Source of the DNA: an uncultured Chitinophagaceae bacterium
Lineage (GTDB): Bacteria > Bacteroidota > Bacteroidia > Chitinophagales > Chitinophagaceae
Direction: 5' to 3'
DNA length: 7,507 bases
Assembly (NCBI GenBank): GCA_946885335.1
Contig: CAMPGG010000161.1
Coordinates: 1-7,507 of the forward strand
How positions within the stretch are numbered: position 1 is the stretch's first letter; each line of letters opens with the position of its first letter. The notes beneath the pieces are model-generated. The model saw only the letters and a list, made by a program, of their open reading frames with translations, was not told the DNA's origin and did not search any database. This document shows, piece after piece, positions 1 through 6,053 of the stretch. Made by a program: the position numbers and the translations under genes.

Positions 1-641
1 TTCATCATTTAAGTTATGGCATGGTTGAATTGCCCAGTGGCAGAATGAAAAGCCGTGAAGGAACAGTGGTTGATGCTGATGACCTGATGGATGAAATGGT
101 AAAGATAGCTGCTGAACATACGGAAGCCTCAGGAAAAGTAAAAGACTTTACTGATGAAGAATTAAAAGACCTCTACGAGATCATTGGTTTAGGGGCGCTA
201 AAATTCTTTTTGTTAAGAGTGGATCCAAAAAAGAAAATGGTTTTCAACCCCGAAGAATCCATTGACTTTCACGGTTTCACCGGGCCTTTTGTACAATACA
301 CACATGCACGCATCAAATCAATATTAAGAAAACAAATGCCTGAGAGCGGTTATGCCTTACCGTTAACCGGCCTGTTGCCTGAAGAAAAAGAACTGATCAT
401 TTTGCTGGAGCAGTACCCGGTCATTTTAAACCAGGCTGCAGAAGAATATAATCCGGGATCATTAGCGATTTATGCATTTACTGTTGCCAAAACATTCAAT
501 TCATTTTATACCAATCTTTCGGTGATGAATGCCGAAACGGAAGATAAAAAGCAACTGCGTTTGCGTCTTTGCATGATGACCGCTAATGTTATTGCATCAT
601 CCATGAAGCTATTAGGCATTAGGGTGCCGGAAAGAATGTGA
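1..641 (+). CDS. argS: Arginyl-tRNA synthetase, C-terminal part (5' end outside window)
   Basis: ArgRS attaches arginine to tRNA-Arg in the cytoplasm. Only the last 212 residues are here. The reading frame is open from base 3 (HHLSYG before the first Met), so the Met at base 21 is internal and not the start. The fragment opens with the family's KMSKS-region block: VELPSGRMKSREG followed by VVDADDLMDEM. A block FVQYTHARIKSIL (about bases 288-327) is the conserved QYxHARIxSI segment that opens the DALR anticodon-binding domain. The rest is the helical DALR domain, ending GIRVPERM. The HIGH motif and N-terminal Add-1 domain must lie upstream of the window. The stop codon is one base from the stop of the convergent minus-strand gene, and I see no terminator hairpin between them. 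The family call is very secure; the partial state is due to the window edge. Confidence 0.97.
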   Translation, partial: HHLSYGMVELPSGRMKSREGTVVDADDLMDEMVKIAAEHTEASGKVKDFTDEELKDLYEIIGLGALKFFLLRVDPKKKMVFNPEESIDFHGFTGPFVQYTHARIKSILRKQMPESGYALPLTGLLPEEKELIILLEQYPVILNQAAEEYNPGSLAIYAFTVAKTFNSFYTNLSVMNAETEDKKQLRLRLCMMTANVIASSMKLLGIRVPERM

Positions 642-642
642 T

Positions 643-942
643 CTATTCGTGGTGAACAGAAAGTTTTTTTGCCATCGCACTGGTTAATGGATTAGCGGAT
701 ATTCCATATCCATTAACCAAAACGCCTTTTTTACCATCATTGGATTTAATGCCATAGACAATTGCTGAATCAGCCGGATCAGACATGCCTTCAAAACGAT
801 GGATCTCTACGATCTCGAAATCATCCGGGTTGTATTTATTTCCGCTGCAGATCAGGCAATTTTCCTCCAGGTTAAAATCGAGTGTATAACCTCTTTCTCT
901 TAATCCATTTGTTGCTGCGGATACTGTATCGTAAGTGTGCAT
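643..942 (-). CDS. Conserved small protein of Bacteroidota type, function unknown
   Basis: A 99-residue protein starting with ATG. It opens with HTYDTVSAATNGLRERGYTLDF, followed by a CxxC pair (C29, C32), then an acidic-hydrophobic core (DDFEIVEIHRFEGMSDPADSAIVYGI) and a glycine-rich end (KKGVLVNGYG). From memory, small proteins with this pattern are common in Bacteroidota and are often labelled phosphoribosylpyrophosphate synthetase. This protein is far too short for Prs (about 310 residues) and I see no PRPP-binding loop, so I do not use that name. The single CxxC could bind metal or be redox-active, but one pair alone is weak evidence. There is no signal peptide or membrane segment, so it is probably cytoplasmic. 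It lies 92 bases downstream of the Lrp-type regulator on the same strand, so co-transcription is possible. Its 3' end abuts argS tail to tail. Confidence 0.85.
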   Translation of the reverse strand: MHTYDTVSAATNGLRERGYTLDFNLEENCLICSGNKYNPDDFEIVEIHRFEGMSDPADSAIVYGIKSNDGKKGVLVNGYGISANPLTSAMAKKLSVHHE

Positions 943-978
943 ATATACGCTGTTTTAAAATGTACATTAAATAACATC

Positions 979-1017
979 CATCCAGCTAAAGTTATTTTTA
1001 TTTAATTAAACTGGATG
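979..1017 (-). repeat. 7-bp inverted repeat between the Lrp-type gene and the small-protein gene
   Basis: CATCCAG at 979-985 and CTGGATG at 1011-1017 form a perfect 7-bp inverted repeat around a 25-base AT-only-like spacer. On the minus strand it follows the Lrp-type gene by 17 bases, so it could be a weak terminator. However, the stem is short and the downstream strand (GGATGTTATTT) lacks a clean U-tract. It could equally be an operator for the 99-residue gene, since a near match to the -7 element (TAACTTTA, 987-994, minus strand) lies inside it. I cannot decide between these. Confidence 0.3.
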
Positions 1018-1034
1018 ATTGATAAATTGTTCAA

Positions 1035-1523
1035 TCAATATACCAGGTTATAGGTTTGTTTGATCACTCCCATAACAAATACACTTTGAACATTGCCTAC
1101 ATTTTCCACCTGGCTTAATTTATTTACGTGAAAATCATAATAATCATCCATGTTTGATGCCACTACTTTTAACATAAAATCAAATTCACCTGAAATGGTC
1201 AGGCATTCAATTACTTCATTCATCGCCAAAATACTTTTGATAAATTTATCACCCGCATTTTTACTGTGTTGCCTCAGCGAAACATAACAAATGACCATCA
1301 ACCCCTTTCCTACTTTTGCCGCATTTAAAACCGTAATGTATTGTTTGATCACACCATTCTGTTCCATCCGGCGAATACGTTCATGAACAGGCGTAGTACT
1401 CAGGTGTACCTGTTCAGAAATTTCTTTGATGGTGATCCGGGCATTTTGCTGCAATAATTTGAGTATGGCCAGGTCTGTTGCATCCAGCACAGGCATTTGT
1501 TCTTTAACAACCGATTTTGCCAT
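1035..1523 (-). CDS. Lrp/AsnC family transcriptional regulator
   Basis: A complete 162-residue protein, the usual size for the family, starting with ATG at 1523. Residues about 13-60 form the AsnC-type winged helix-turn-helix: LDATDLAILKLLQQNARIT, then the recognition helix region LSTTPVHERIRRMEQNGVI. A linker (ITVLNAAKVGKG) leads to the RAM/AsnC effector domain (about 75-158), with the conserved GEFDFMLKV strand (112-120) in the position of the family G-x-[YF]-D-[YF] motif. Members form dimers and larger rings, bind amino acids or related ligands at RAM interfaces, and wrap DNA. The ligand cannot be read from the sequence. The gene is divergent from ahcY, and the shared upstream region has three phased 31-bp-spaced direct repeats, which suits autoregulation and possibly control of ahcY (inference). 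An extension of 10-12 residues before the HTH is unremarkable. Confidence 0.95.
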   Translation of the reverse strand: MAKSVVKEQMPVLDATDLAILKLLQQNARITIKEISEQVHLSTTPVHERIRRMEQNGVIKQYITVLNAAKVGKGLMVICYVSLRQHSKNAGDKFIKSILAMNEVIECLTISGEFDFMLKVVASNMDDYYDFHVNKLSQVENVGNVQSVFVMGVIKQTYNLVY

Positions 1524-1534
1524 GGGTAAACAGT

Positions 1535-1607
1535 ATTATTTCCTGCAAAATAAGTTAAAATGATAATTATATCCTGAATATCCACAACAGGCCAGAATTT
1601 TATCCTG
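1535..1607. promoter_or_regulatory. Three phased 11-bp direct repeats, candidate Lrp-type operator array
   Basis: Three near-identical 11-mers, ATTATTTCCTG (1535-1545), ATTATATCCTG (1566-1576) and ATTTTATCCTG (1597-1607), are spaced exactly 31 bp start to start, close to three helical turns. The TCCTG core is identical in all three. A partial inverted half, CAGG at 1588-1591, faces the CCTG of copy two. The array spans the divergent lrp-ahcY intergenic region. Copy one abuts the candidate -7 element of the Lrp-type gene. Copy three sits just upstream of the candidate -7 element of ahcY. Lrp/AsnC proteins are known to bind several helically phased sites and wrap DNA, so this array is a plausible binding region for the adjacent regulator. 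The repeats and spacing are seen directly; the binding is inference. Confidence 0.55.
1546..1553 (-). promoter_or_regulatory. Candidate -7 element for the Lrp-type gene
   Basis: On the minus strand this reads TTATTTTG, five of six fixed positions of the Bacteroidota -7 consensus TAnnTTTG, and it is followed by CAGG. It lies 22 bases from the ATG, leaving a short leader. I do not see a convincing -33 TTG at the expected distance, so the call rests on one element and its position. Confidence 0.3.
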
Positions 1608-1613
1608 ATAAAT

Positions 1614-1621
1614 TACCTTTG
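1614..1621 (+). promoter_or_regulatory. Candidate -7 element (TAnnTTTG) of the ahcY promoter
   Basis: TACCTTTG is a perfect match to the Bacteroidota sigma-ABfr -7 consensus TAnnTTTG. It would place the transcript start near 1628 and give a leader of about 70 bases before the ahcY ATG. The -33 region is AT-rich without a clean TTG. The third copy of the phased repeat (1597-1607) lies between the expected -33 and -7 positions, where a bound regulator would affect initiation. Confidence 0.5.
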
Positions 1622-1635
1622 CCAATGGAAAACTT

Positions 1636-1690
1636 AAAAGTCAAAAGTCAAAACTTTATAACTCTAAACTCTAAACACTAAACTTTAAAC
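1636..1690 (+). repeat. 7-nt tandem repeats in the ahcY leader
   Basis: Two copies of AAAAGTC (1636-1649) are followed after a short gap by four copies of a heptamer with consensus nCTAAAC or close to it: TCTAAAC, TCTAAAC, ACTAAAC, TTTAAAC (1663-1690). The last ends seven bases before the ahcY ATG. No Shine-Dalgarno sequence is present. The tract is nearly free of G (only the two G's of AAAAGTC), so the leader should be unstructured, which would favour SD-independent initiation. The repeats could also vary in number by slippage. Confidence 0.7.
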
Positions 1691-1697
1691 TTAAATA

Positions 1698-3026
1698 ATG
1701 TCTACTACAACAAAATCAAACATCGATTTCACTTTAAAGTATAAAGTGAAAGATATCAGTCTTGCTGCCTGGGGCCGCAAAGAGATCCGTTTGGCAGAAG
1801 CCGAAATGCCAGGTTTAATGGCATTGCGTGAAGAGTATGGTGCCAGCCAGCCATTGAAAGGTGCCCGCATCGCAGGTTGTTTACACATGACCATTCAAAC
1901 AGCCGTTTTGATTGAAACCCTGGTTGCCTTAGGTGCTGAAGTTCGCTGGAGTTCATGTAATATTTTCTCAACACAGGATCATGCTGCTGCAGCTATTGCC
2001 GAAGCAGGCATTGGTGTATTTGCATGGAAAGGACAAACACAAGCCGAAGCCGATTGGTGCATCGAACAAACATTATTCTTTGGTGGTGCAGACAGACCAT
2101 TGAATATGATCCTGGATGATGGTGGAGATCTTACCAATATGGTGCTTGACCAGTATTCTGAATTGATTCAGCATGTAAAAGGAATTTCAGAAGAAACAAC
2201 TACTGGTGTTCATCGCTTATATGAAAGAATGGAAAAAGGAACGCTCCCTGTTCCGGCCATCAACGTAAATGATTCTGTTACCAAATCTAAATTTGATAAC
2301 AAGTATGGATGTAAAGAATCTTTGGTTGATGCTATTCGTCGTGCAACAGATATCATGTTAGCAGGTAAGGTTGCTGTTGTTGGTGGTTATGGTGATGTTG
2401 GTAAAGGTTCTGCTGCTTCATTGGCAGGTGCCGGTTGCCGCGTAATTGTTACCGAGATCGATCCAATCTGCGCATTGCAGGCAGCTATGGATGGTTTCGA
2501 AGTAAAGAAGATGATCGATGCGGTTAAAGAAGCTGATATTATTGTTACCGCTTCCGGTTGTCGTGACCTGATCACAGGAGATCATTTCAAATTAATGAAA
2601 GACAAAGCCATTGTTTGTAATATCGGTCACTTTGATATTGAAATTGATGTTGCCTGGTTAAATGACAATTATGGTAACACAAAAGATACTATCAAACCAC
2701 AGGTTGATCTGTATAACATTGATGGTAAGGATATTATTTTACTGGCTGAAGGAAGGCTGGTGAATTTAGGCTGCGCAACAGGACATCCATCATTTGTAAT
2801 GAGTAATTCATTTACCAATCAGACATTGGCGCAAATTGAATTGTGGACTAACGGTGACCAGTATGAGAATAAAGTTTATGTATTACCCAAGCACCTGGAT
2901 GAAAAAGTTGCCCGTTTACATTTGGCTAAAATCGGTGTTGTGCTGGACGAATTAACTTCCGCCCAATCTGAATACCTGGGTATACCAAAAGAAGGTCCTT
3001 TTAAAAGTGACTTGTACAGGTATTAA
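1698..3026 (+). CDS. ahcY: Adenosylhomocysteinase (S-adenosylhomocysteine hydrolase)
   Basis: This enzyme reversibly hydrolyses S-adenosylhomocysteine to adenosine and homocysteine using bound NAD, removing the inhibitory by-product of methylation. It is cytoplasmic. The protein is a complete 442 residues. The substrate-site blocks are all present: [15 protein letters not shown] (D94), ILDDGGDLT (D141), [17 protein letters not shown] (E166), [19 protein letters not shown] (K196, D200, N201, C205) and NIGHFDIE (H311). The NAD-binding Rossmann loop is [11 protein letters not shown] (228-237), with the ribose-binding acid in VTEIDP (E253). The C-terminal tail FKSDLYRY supplies K436 and Y440 to the neighbouring subunit. 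Compared from memory with the human enzyme, these residues keep a constant +10 offset, so the roughly 40-residue insertion of many bacterial homologues is absent. The gene is divergent from an Lrp-type regulator and ends at a strong terminator, so it is probably monocistronic. Confidence 0.99.
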   Translation: MSTTTKSNIDFTLKYKVKDISLAAWGRKEIRLAEAEMPGLMALREEYGASQPLKGARIAGCLHMTIQTAVLIETLVALGAEVRWSSCNIFSTQDHAAAAIAEAGIGVFAWKGQTQAEADWCIEQTLFFGGADRPLNMILDDGGDLTNMVLDQYSELIQHVKGISEETTTGVHRLYERMEKGTLPVPAINVNDSVTKSKFDNKYGCKESLVDAIRRATDIMLAGKVAVVGGYGDVGKGSAASLAGAGCRVIVTEIDPICALQAAMDGFEVKKMIDAVKEADIIVTASGCRDLITGDHFKLMKDKAIVCNIGHFDIEIDVAWLNDNYGNTKDTIKPQVDLYNIDGKDIILLAEGRLVNLGCATGHPSFVMSNSFTNQTLAQIELWTNGDQYENKVYVLPKHLDEKVARLHLAKIGVVLDELTSAQSEYLGIPKEGPFKSDLYRY

Positions 3027-3046
3027 TCTCAATGAAAAATAAAAAG

Positions 3047-3080
3047 AAAAAGTCCTTCACTTTGGTGGAGGACTTTTTTT
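3047..3080 (+). terminator. Intrinsic terminator of ahcY, probably bidirectional
   Basis: AGTCCTTCAC (3051-3060) pairs with GTGGAGGACT (3065-3074) around the loop TTTG: a 10-bp stem with one T-G pair. It is followed by a run of seven T's (3074-3080). The A-run at 3047-3050 extends the stem with the T-run. Read on the minus strand, the same stem is followed by TTTTCTTTTTATTTTT, so it could also stop transcription arriving from the minus-strand genes at 3219-4288. It lies 24 bases past the ahcY stop. Confidence 0.9.
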
Positions 3081-3082
3081 AT

Positions 3083-3174
3083 GTACTAAACTTTTGTACT
3101 GCTATTAAGCTTTTGTTGCGTCGTCGAAGACCCCGATGTAGATTTTGTGTTAAGGAATCGGGGCACTCTTGTGC
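3083..3174. other. Hairpin-rich intergenic stretch without a gene
   Basis: This gap between the ahcY terminator and the 71-residue gene holds several small symmetries. Two GTAC palindromes lie at 3083-3086 and 3096-3099. A near-repeat CTTTTGTACTGC (3091-3102) and CTTTTGTTGCG (3110-3120) follows. A 7-bp inverted repeat CCCCGAT/ATCGGGG (3131-3137 and 3157-3163) is present, as is a 4-bp hairpin GCAC-TCTT-GTGC followed by TTTT (3163-3174). It may be a copy of a dispersed intergenic repeat or a small structured RNA; I cannot tell from one copy. The local G+C (CCCCGAT, GCGTCGTCG) is higher than in the neighbouring spacers. Confidence 0.35.
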
Positions 3175-3218
3175 TTTTAGAACAACATTCAACATAGTCC
3201 TAAAATTCATTAAGCTGC

Positions 3219-3434
3219 TTAATCTTCTTTTTTATTCTTTTCGTAATTGCCTTTTTCTTTTTCAGGGGCCTTGGTTCCATCAGTTAAAGTGGGCTCCAGG
3301 TCTTCTGAAGGATCTACAAATCCTTTTAATTCTGTCAATTGCGGATCACTTTGCTCCTGTTTTTTTTCAGGTGCATTTTCTGGATCCGTATTGGATTGTT
3401 TTCCCGGTTGATTTGTTGCTTTATCTTCTTGCAT
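3219..3434 (-). CDS. Small, highly charged hypothetical protein
   Basis: A 71-residue protein from the only ATG in the frame (3434); an upstream TTG would add 11 residues with no supporting signal. It opens MQEDKATNQPGKQSNTDPEN and is dominated by E, K, D, P, N, Q and T, with one mildly hydrophobic central stretch (QLTELKGFVDPSEDLEPTLTD). It has no cysteine, signal peptide or membrane helix. It looks intrinsically disordered. I do not recognise the family. The coding bias is reasonable, and the opposite-strand frame here runs through the ahcY terminator, which argues for this strand. It lies 89 bases downstream of the secreted duplicated-domain gene in the same direction and could share its transcript. 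Confidence 0.6.
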   Translation of the reverse strand: MQEDKATNQPGKQSNTDPENAPEKKQEQSDPQLTELKGFVDPSEDLEPTLTDGTKAPEKEKGNYEKNKKED

Positions 3435-3523
3435 ATAAAATGATTTTATTTCAGAGATCCATTGCAATTATCAGGCCCGTGGATTTCATCATACCAAAAA
3501 ACATTTTATCCGGGTAATCATGT

Positions 3524-4288
3524 TCAATTCCTGCTGCACAAGGATTTCAAATGCAACAAAGCGGCACGCATTATTTTAAGTTCCGCTTCTGGCGTATTGC
3601 ATTCAAGCCTGATAAAAGCTGCTGTTCCTGCCGGATTCCTGAAATTGATCCAGGCCCTTGGAGCATGCCTTCTTGCATCGCATATTTCCACTTCTATTCC
3701 ATCATTGACACTTGATAAATTGAAAAAATTAAACCTGAATGCCTGGTTTGATTTATTCAATATTATTACATCGCCATTTTGCAAAGCATTTAATTGAATG
3801 TCAGAACCACCTTCAGCCCATTTAGCTAAACGGATATTGATAACCTCAACCGTTTGCTTAAAATTCAGGTCATGAAACATTTTCACTTCCTTGCTGCAAA
3901 GCTTGTACAATTTCAAAAAAGCATCATAAACCTGTCCTGCATCTTTAGCAGAAGCAAACCGGATCATCCTGATCTTTTCTTCATTAATATAAAACTGCAC
4001 AAACTTTCCTCCCATCACCGTATCAATACCATTTTCACCTTCCTCTTCTTTATACAACTCAAAAATATTGAAGGTTAATGATGGCTTTTTATCTGAATAA
4101 AACAGTGTAACATCTCCATTCTTTTCTACAGAAATGCTGTCAACTTTCCTGGAAGTTGACGCTGCATATGGAACCGAACAACATTGAATTTTTTGTTGAA
4201 GAAATCTTACAGTCTCTTCAAAATTCATTTCCTGGGCATGCATGCTATTCATGCTAAAACACAGGACAAATAAAAGGAACCATTTCAT
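3524..4288 (-). CDS. Secreted protein with two copies of an unrecognised domain
   Basis: A 254-residue protein. I choose the ATG at 4288 because it begins directly with a signal peptide (MKWFLLFVLCFSMNSMHA, cleavage probably after residue 18, before QE); a TTG two codons earlier is less likely. The mature part is two homologous units, about 22-133 and 141-253. Both run NF..TV at the start, then GDV and a strand, then a F.FN.F.L core (LTFNIFELY and FRFNFFNLS), a GI motif, an aromatic-[IY]NF/YIN strand, an IRF or IRL strand, and a closing helix ending KLCSKE or SLCSRN. The conserved closing cysteines (C131, C251) and a CC pair (37-38) may form disulfides. It is probably periplasmic or outer-surface, as it has no lipobox cysteine. 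I do not recognise the family. It is divergent from the PhnA-type gene. Confidence 0.8.
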   Translation of the reverse strand: MKWFLLFVLCFSMNSMHAQEMNFEETVRFLQQKIQCCSVPYAASTSRKVDSISVEKNGDVTLFYSDKKPSLTFNIFELYKEEEGENGIDTVMGGKFVQFYINEEKIRMIRFASAKDAGQVYDAFLKLYKLCSKEVKMFHDLNFKQTVEVINIRLAKWAEGGSDIQLNALQNGDVIILNKSNQAFRFNFFNLSSVNDGIEVEICDARRHAPRAWINFRNPAGTAAFIRLECNTPEAELKIMRAALLHLKSLCSRN

Positions 4289-4428
4289 AGTCAAAAATTA
4301 GGCTGAAATAATTGAAGATGTCATTTACATCAAATCGAAAAAATCTATTGATCAAGGAGTAAAATAATCTTTCATCATAACCTTTGCAATACCCATTTTG
4401 CAGTAAAAAGTTATAATTTCTAAACTGT

Positions 4429-4436
4429 TACCTTCG
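4429..4436 (+). promoter_or_regulatory. Candidate -7 element for the PhnA-type gene
   Basis: TACCTTCG differs at one fixed position from the Bacteroidota TAnnTTTG consensus. It ends 18 bases before the ATG, with GCGGC after it. This context closely resembles the ahcY element (TACCTTTGCC). No clean -33 TTG at the usual spacing was found. The resulting leader would be very short. Confidence 0.35.
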
Positions 4437-4454
4437 CGGCAAATATCAAAAAGC

Positions 4455-5039
4455 ATGAAACTCAAGGAAGAATTACAACAAAGAAGTGATAACAAATGTG
4501 AACTCTGTGGCGCTGGAAATTCATTACAAGTATATGAGGTTCCGCCACAGGATAGCCATACTGCTGATAATACGATCATGATCTGCAGCAAATGCCTGGC
4601 ACAAATAGAAAAAAAGGAAGAACCGGATAGCAATCATTGGAAAGTTTTATCCGAAACCATGTGGAGCGAAGTTCCGGGAGTGCAGGTAATGGCCTGGAGA
4701 ATGCTGAATCGTTTAAGACATGAAAGCTGGGCGGCCGATAACCTGGATATGCTTTACCTGGATGATGAAAAATTAATATGGGCAAAGGCAACCGGTGACC
4801 ATGAAAGTGACAATCAAGTAGACCTGCATAAAGATGCCAATGGAAATATTTTGCAGACAGGCGACACCGTTATACTTACAAAATCACTTGATGTTAAGGG
4901 ATCAACCTTGAATGCCAAAATGGGTACCGTAGTAAAAAACATCAGGCTGGTAGAAAGCAATACCGAACAAATAGAAGGTCGTATTGAAGGACAACTGATC
5001 GTCATCCTAACCAAATTTGTAAGAAAGCAAAATAGTTAA
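4455..5039 (+). CDS. phnA: PhnA/YjdM-type zinc-ribbon protein
   Basis: A 194-residue protein starting with ATG. The N-terminal part (about 5-55) is a treble-clef or zinc-ribbon with two CxxC pairs, C15-x2-C18 (CELCG) and C44-x2-C47 (CSKC), suited to bind one zinc. The C-terminal part (about 120-192) is the PhnA domain: DANGNILQTGDTVILTKSLDVKGS, the hallmark KMGTVVKNIRLV, then IEGRIEGQLIVILTKFVRK. A linker (about 56-119) includes a W-rich stretch (HWKVLSETMWSEVPGVQVMAWRML). E. coli YjdM, formerly PhnA, is about 111 residues, so this is the longer form. Despite the name the family is not phosphonoacetate hydrolase, and no phn catabolic genes are nearby. The molecular role is unknown. It has no signal peptide, so it is probably cytoplasmic. 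The gene stands alone between a divergent and a convergent neighbour. Confidence 0.93.
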   Translation: MKLKEELQQRSDNKCELCGAGNSLQVYEVPPQDSHTADNTIMICSKCLAQIEKKEEPDSNHWKVLSETMWSEVPGVQVMAWRMLNRLRHESWAADNLDMLYLDDEKLIWAKATGDHESDNQVDLHKDANGNILQTGDTVILTKSLDVKGSTLNAKMGTVVKNIRLVESNTEQIEGRIEGQLIVILTKFVRKQNS

Positions 5040-5042
5040 CCG

Positions 5043-5085
5043 GCAAACATTGTTTGCAAAAAAGTATCTATGATCCCGGTACCGG
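5043..5085. repeat. Two inverted repeats in the convergent phnA-WD40 gap
   Basis: GCAAAC-ATT-GTTTGC (5043-5057) is a 6-bp stem with a three-base loop. CCGGTACCGG (5076-5085) is a perfect 10-bp palindrome. They fill the 51-base gap between two converging stops, the right place for terminators. Neither has a T-tract directly downstream in the sense needed: the first is followed on the plus strand by A's, so a T-run precedes it for minus-strand transcripts. A weak bidirectional stop signal is possible but not shown. Confidence 0.4.
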
Positions 5086-5090
5086 ATTAA

Positions 5091-6053
5091 TTATAAATTC
5101 TTAACAAGGATGGCATTCGCATCCCAAACTTGTATAGCGCCGGTTTTAAAACATCCTGTCAGAATATTTTTACAATCCCTGCTCCAGGCTAAACCCCAGA
5201 TATTAGCATCGGAATGACCGGCATTTAATAACATTCCATCTTCAGACCAAATCCTTAATGAATCACTGGCTGTTGCTAACTTTTTTCCATCACTGCTCCA
5301 CCTGAGGTTCCTGATCCCGGCATGATGCCCGCTGATTGTTTTTAAAGGAGATCCGTCTTTTTTCCAAAACTGTAACAAGGTGGGTATTCCTTCTTTTTCG
5401 TGACCATAATCGCCACTGGCAAAAAACTCGCCGGAAGGATGCCATTTTACACTTAATACAGCGGTAGATTCATTGCGATGAAAAATCAGGGCAAGTTGTT
5501 TGCCGGTGGTATCAAACATCATGATCTCATCACTACCGGTTACCAGTATGTCTTTTTTTGGATGCCAGTCCAGCGTTAAAAAACTGTTTTTGTTATGCTT
5601 TAAAATGGTGCGAAGTAAATTTCCTTCCATATCCATCAGTTGGATTTCTCCATTGTGATCAGCCAGCGCCAGTAACTCACCAGAATGGTTCCAGCCAATA
5701 CCCCGACCGCCGGTTTTTAAATAAGACAAGTTCTTAATCTTACCTGATAACGGTTCAATAAACTGTACACCATCCATGGTTGCAACAGCCAGCAGGCTTT
5801 TTTTCGGATGCCAGCTAAGACCTCTAACCATGCTGCCTAACCGAAAATTTTTATACAAATTGTACTCACCCGGTTGGTAGATCCACACTGTACTGTCATC
5901 ACCCCCCAAAGCAATATACTTGTTGTCTGCGCTCCATTCTGTTGCCCAGATGCCTGCAGGTTTTTTGGAGGTGTAACCAGTCTCCCATTTTTGAATTCCT
6001 CCAAAGCCGATAGATATGAATAATAGCAGGCAATTTGAAAAATGTAAAAGCAC
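5091..6053 (-). CDS. Secreted seven-bladed WD40 repeat protein
   Basis: A 320-residue protein forming a beta-propeller scaffold. Seven WD-type blades can be traced, each with a W-S/H/N-x-x-x-K/G-x-[LF]-A strand: about 33-62 (WATEWSADNKYIALGG), 75-100 (LSWHPKKSLLAVA), 116-141 (IGWNHSGELLALA), 157-182 (LDWHPKKDILVTG), 198-231 (VKWHPSGEFFASG), 245-270 (LRWSSDGKKLATASDSLRIW) and 285-311 (LAWSRDCKNILTG...IQVWD). The N-terminal 20 residues (LLHFSNCLLLFISIGFGG) look like a signal peptide, so the propeller is probably periplasmic. The start is GTG at 6053; no in-frame ATG lies upstream, and the first internal Met would remove blade one. There is no T9SS sorting tail or catalytic motif. Such propellers mediate protein binding; the partner is unknown. 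Confidence 0.92.
   Translation of the reverse strand: MLLHFSNCLLLFISIGFGGIQKWETGYTSKKPAGIWATEWSADNKYIALGGDDSTVWIYQPGEYNLYKNFRLGSMVRGLSWHPKKSLLAVATMDGVQFIEPLSGKIKNLSYLKTGGRGIGWNHSGELLALADHNGEIQLMDMEGNLLRTILKHNKNSFLTLDWHPKKDILVTGSDEIMMFDTTGKQLALIFHRNESTAVLSVKWHPSGEFFASGDYGHEKEGIPTLLQFWKKDGSPLKTISGHHAGIRNLRWSSDGKKLATASDSLRIWSEDGMLLNAGHSDANIWGLAWSRDCKNILTGCFKTGAIQVWDANAILVKNL

Noticed and set aside
643..942. Phosphoribosylpyrophosphate synthetase as a name for the 99-residue protein
   Set aside because: It is about a third of the length of Prs and lacks the PRPP-binding loop and catalytic flexible loop.
1622..1697. SAH or SAM riboswitch in the ahcY leader
   Set aside because: The leader is short, nearly G-free and made of heptamer repeats, so no pseudoknot or GC-rich aptamer core can form.
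3032..3517. A 161-codon plus-strand open frame directly after ahcY
   Set aside because: It runs through the ahcY terminator hairpin and the hairpin-rich spacer, has an odd K- and R-rich then hydrophobic composition, and overlaps the more protein-like 71-residue minus-strand gene.
3462..3797. A 111-codon plus-strand open frame opposite the duplicated-domain gene
   Set aside because: It is antisense to a gene with a signal peptide and a clear internal duplication, and has no recognisable features.
4411..4416. TATAAT upstream of the PhnA-type gene as a sigma-70 -10 box
   Set aside because: No -35 box lies at 16-18 bp, and Bacteroidota promoters use a different -7 consensus; it is expected by chance in AT-rich DNA.
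4352..4633. A 93-codon minus-strand frame overlapping the start of the PhnA-type gene
   Set aside because: It is antisense to the conserved zinc-ribbon coding region, and its cysteine-rich sequence is just the complement of that gene.
4455..5039. Phosphonate degradation role for the PhnA-type gene
   Set aside because: The family name is historical, no phn genes are nearby, and the zinc-ribbon protein has no hydrolase motif.
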